DNA from: Thermoplasmatota archaeon
Lineage (GTDB): Archaea; Thermoplasmatota; Thermoplasmata; GCA-020350865; JAUVCJ01
Direction of reading: 5' to 3'
Length of the DNA: 5,645 bases
NCBI GenBank assembly: GCA_030595765.1
Contig: JAUVCJ010000162.1
Location: 1-5,645 of the forward strand
The position numbers and the translations under genes were made by a program. Below are positions 5,237 to 5,645 of this stretch, piece after piece (position 1 is the first letter of the stretch; each line of letters opens with the position of its first letter). The notes beneath the pieces are model-generated. The model was not told the origin of the DNA. It made no database searches and saw nothing but the letters and a program-made list of their open reading frames with translations.

Positions 5237-5533
5237 CTATTCGATGATGCCATAAATGTCGTCTTCTTTCATCAGAAGATATTCCTTGCCATCTATCTTG
5301 ATCTCATTCCCGCCCCATTTGCCATACAATACCTTGTCTCCTGACTTTACCGTTAGAGCATCAATGGTACCATCATCTCTGCGCTTGCCAGGGCCAACGC
5401 TTACGATAAGGCCTTGGGTAGGCTTTTCCTTGGCAGTGTCAGGTATTATAATTCCGCCTGCAGAAACCTGTTCCTGTTCTTCTGTCCTTTCGACCACAAC
5501 TCGGTCTCCAAGTGGTTTAAATCCAATTGTCAT
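5237..5533 (-). CDS. groS: Co-chaperonin GroES (Hsp10)
   Basis: Heptameric lid of the GroEL chamber. The product has 98 residues, the normal length. It starts MTIGFKPLGDRVVVER, which matches the canonical N-terminal strand (PLGDRVVV). The mobile loop lies at about 17-34 with the GroEL-binding hydrophobic tripeptide III at 28-30 in SAGGIIIPDTAKEKP. This is followed by the barrel segments GLIVSVGPG at 41-49, VKSGDKVLYGKWGG at 62-75 and the C-terminal EYLLMKEDDIYGIIE. The frame is open upstream to the window edge, with another ATG at 5620, but the ATG at 5533 is preferred because GGAGG lies 10 nt before it and the family begins here. No CIRCE (HrcA) operator is visible in the 112 bp upstream; the promoter may lie beyond the window. 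Confidence 0.97.
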   Translation of the reverse strand: MTIGFKPLGDRVVVERTEEQEQVSAGGIIIPDTAKEKPTQGLIVSVGPGKRRDDGTIDALTVKSGDKVLYGKWGGNEIKIDGKEYLLMKEDDIYGIIE

Positions 5534-5543
5534 TTGTCTCGAA

Positions 5544-5548
5544 CCTCC
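5544..5548 (-). promoter_or_regulatory. Ribosome-binding site deciding the groES start
   Basis: GGAGG (minus strand) lies 10 nt before the ATG at 5533. It supports the 98-residue GroES over the 127-residue reading from 5620. Confidence 0.6.
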
Positions 5549-5645
5549 ATCTTTCTCATATTGTGACACTGCATATTTGAAGATTGCATCAGGGCCAGGT
5601 AATTCTGGCTCATTGAACATACGCAGGTCTGGAGCCGACCATATA

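Noticed and set aside
5534..5645. CIRCE operator for HrcA control of groESL
   Set aside because: No TTAGCACTC or its inverted partner is present in the visible upstream bases; it could still lie outside the window.

Overview
The window is a bacterial chromosomal segment in which every recognisable gene lies on the minus strand, so it reads right to left. In transcription order it holds groES (5533-5237), groEL (5185-3545), deoC (3295-2609), an alpha-D-phosphohexomutase family gene (2581-1178), a uridine phosphorylase-like gene (1139-300), and the first 16 codons of an MTAP/purine nucleoside phosphorylase gene that runs off the left edge (50-1). Start codons are preceded by Shine-Dalgarno-like sites. 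I cannot place the organism. The GroEL keeps the standard numbering and a Gly-Met tail, and a Planctomycetota/PVC or other deep-branching bacterium is only an impression. No mobile element, CRISPR array, tRNA or rRNA was seen.

Region by region: groES and groEL form the usual chaperonin pair, 51 bp apart. A 249-bp gap (3296-3544) follows. It contains a 90-base almost pure pyrimidine tract on the transcript strand, a possible deoC promoter, and a small hairpin just before the deoC ribosome-binding site. The deoC, mutase and phosphorylase genes are tightly spaced (27 bp, then 38 bp with the preferred start). The second junction is made of degenerate 14-bp tandem repeats that carry several ribosome-binding-site and ATG combinations. 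A second 249-bp gap (51-299) separates the uridine phosphorylase gene from the MTAP-like gene and is densely structured: an 18-bp stem-loop, then a 147-nt domain closed by a 15-bp helix with nested stems. In both structures the only non-Watson-Crick pair is a G-U on the minus-strand RNA, which would be an A-C mismatch on the other strand.

How the genes may work together: the phosphorylase would release (deoxy)ribose 1-phosphate from nucleosides, a pentose phosphomutase would move the phosphate to C5, and DeoC would cleave deoxyribose 5-phosphate to acetaldehyde and glyceraldehyde 3-phosphate. No DeoB-type phosphopentomutase is present in the window, but a phosphohexomutase-fold enzyme with altered sugar-loop residues sits where DeoB would be expected. 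The inference is a deo-like nucleoside catabolic operon with a substitute mutase, followed by a candidate structured RNA leading into a purine/MTA phosphorylase gene.
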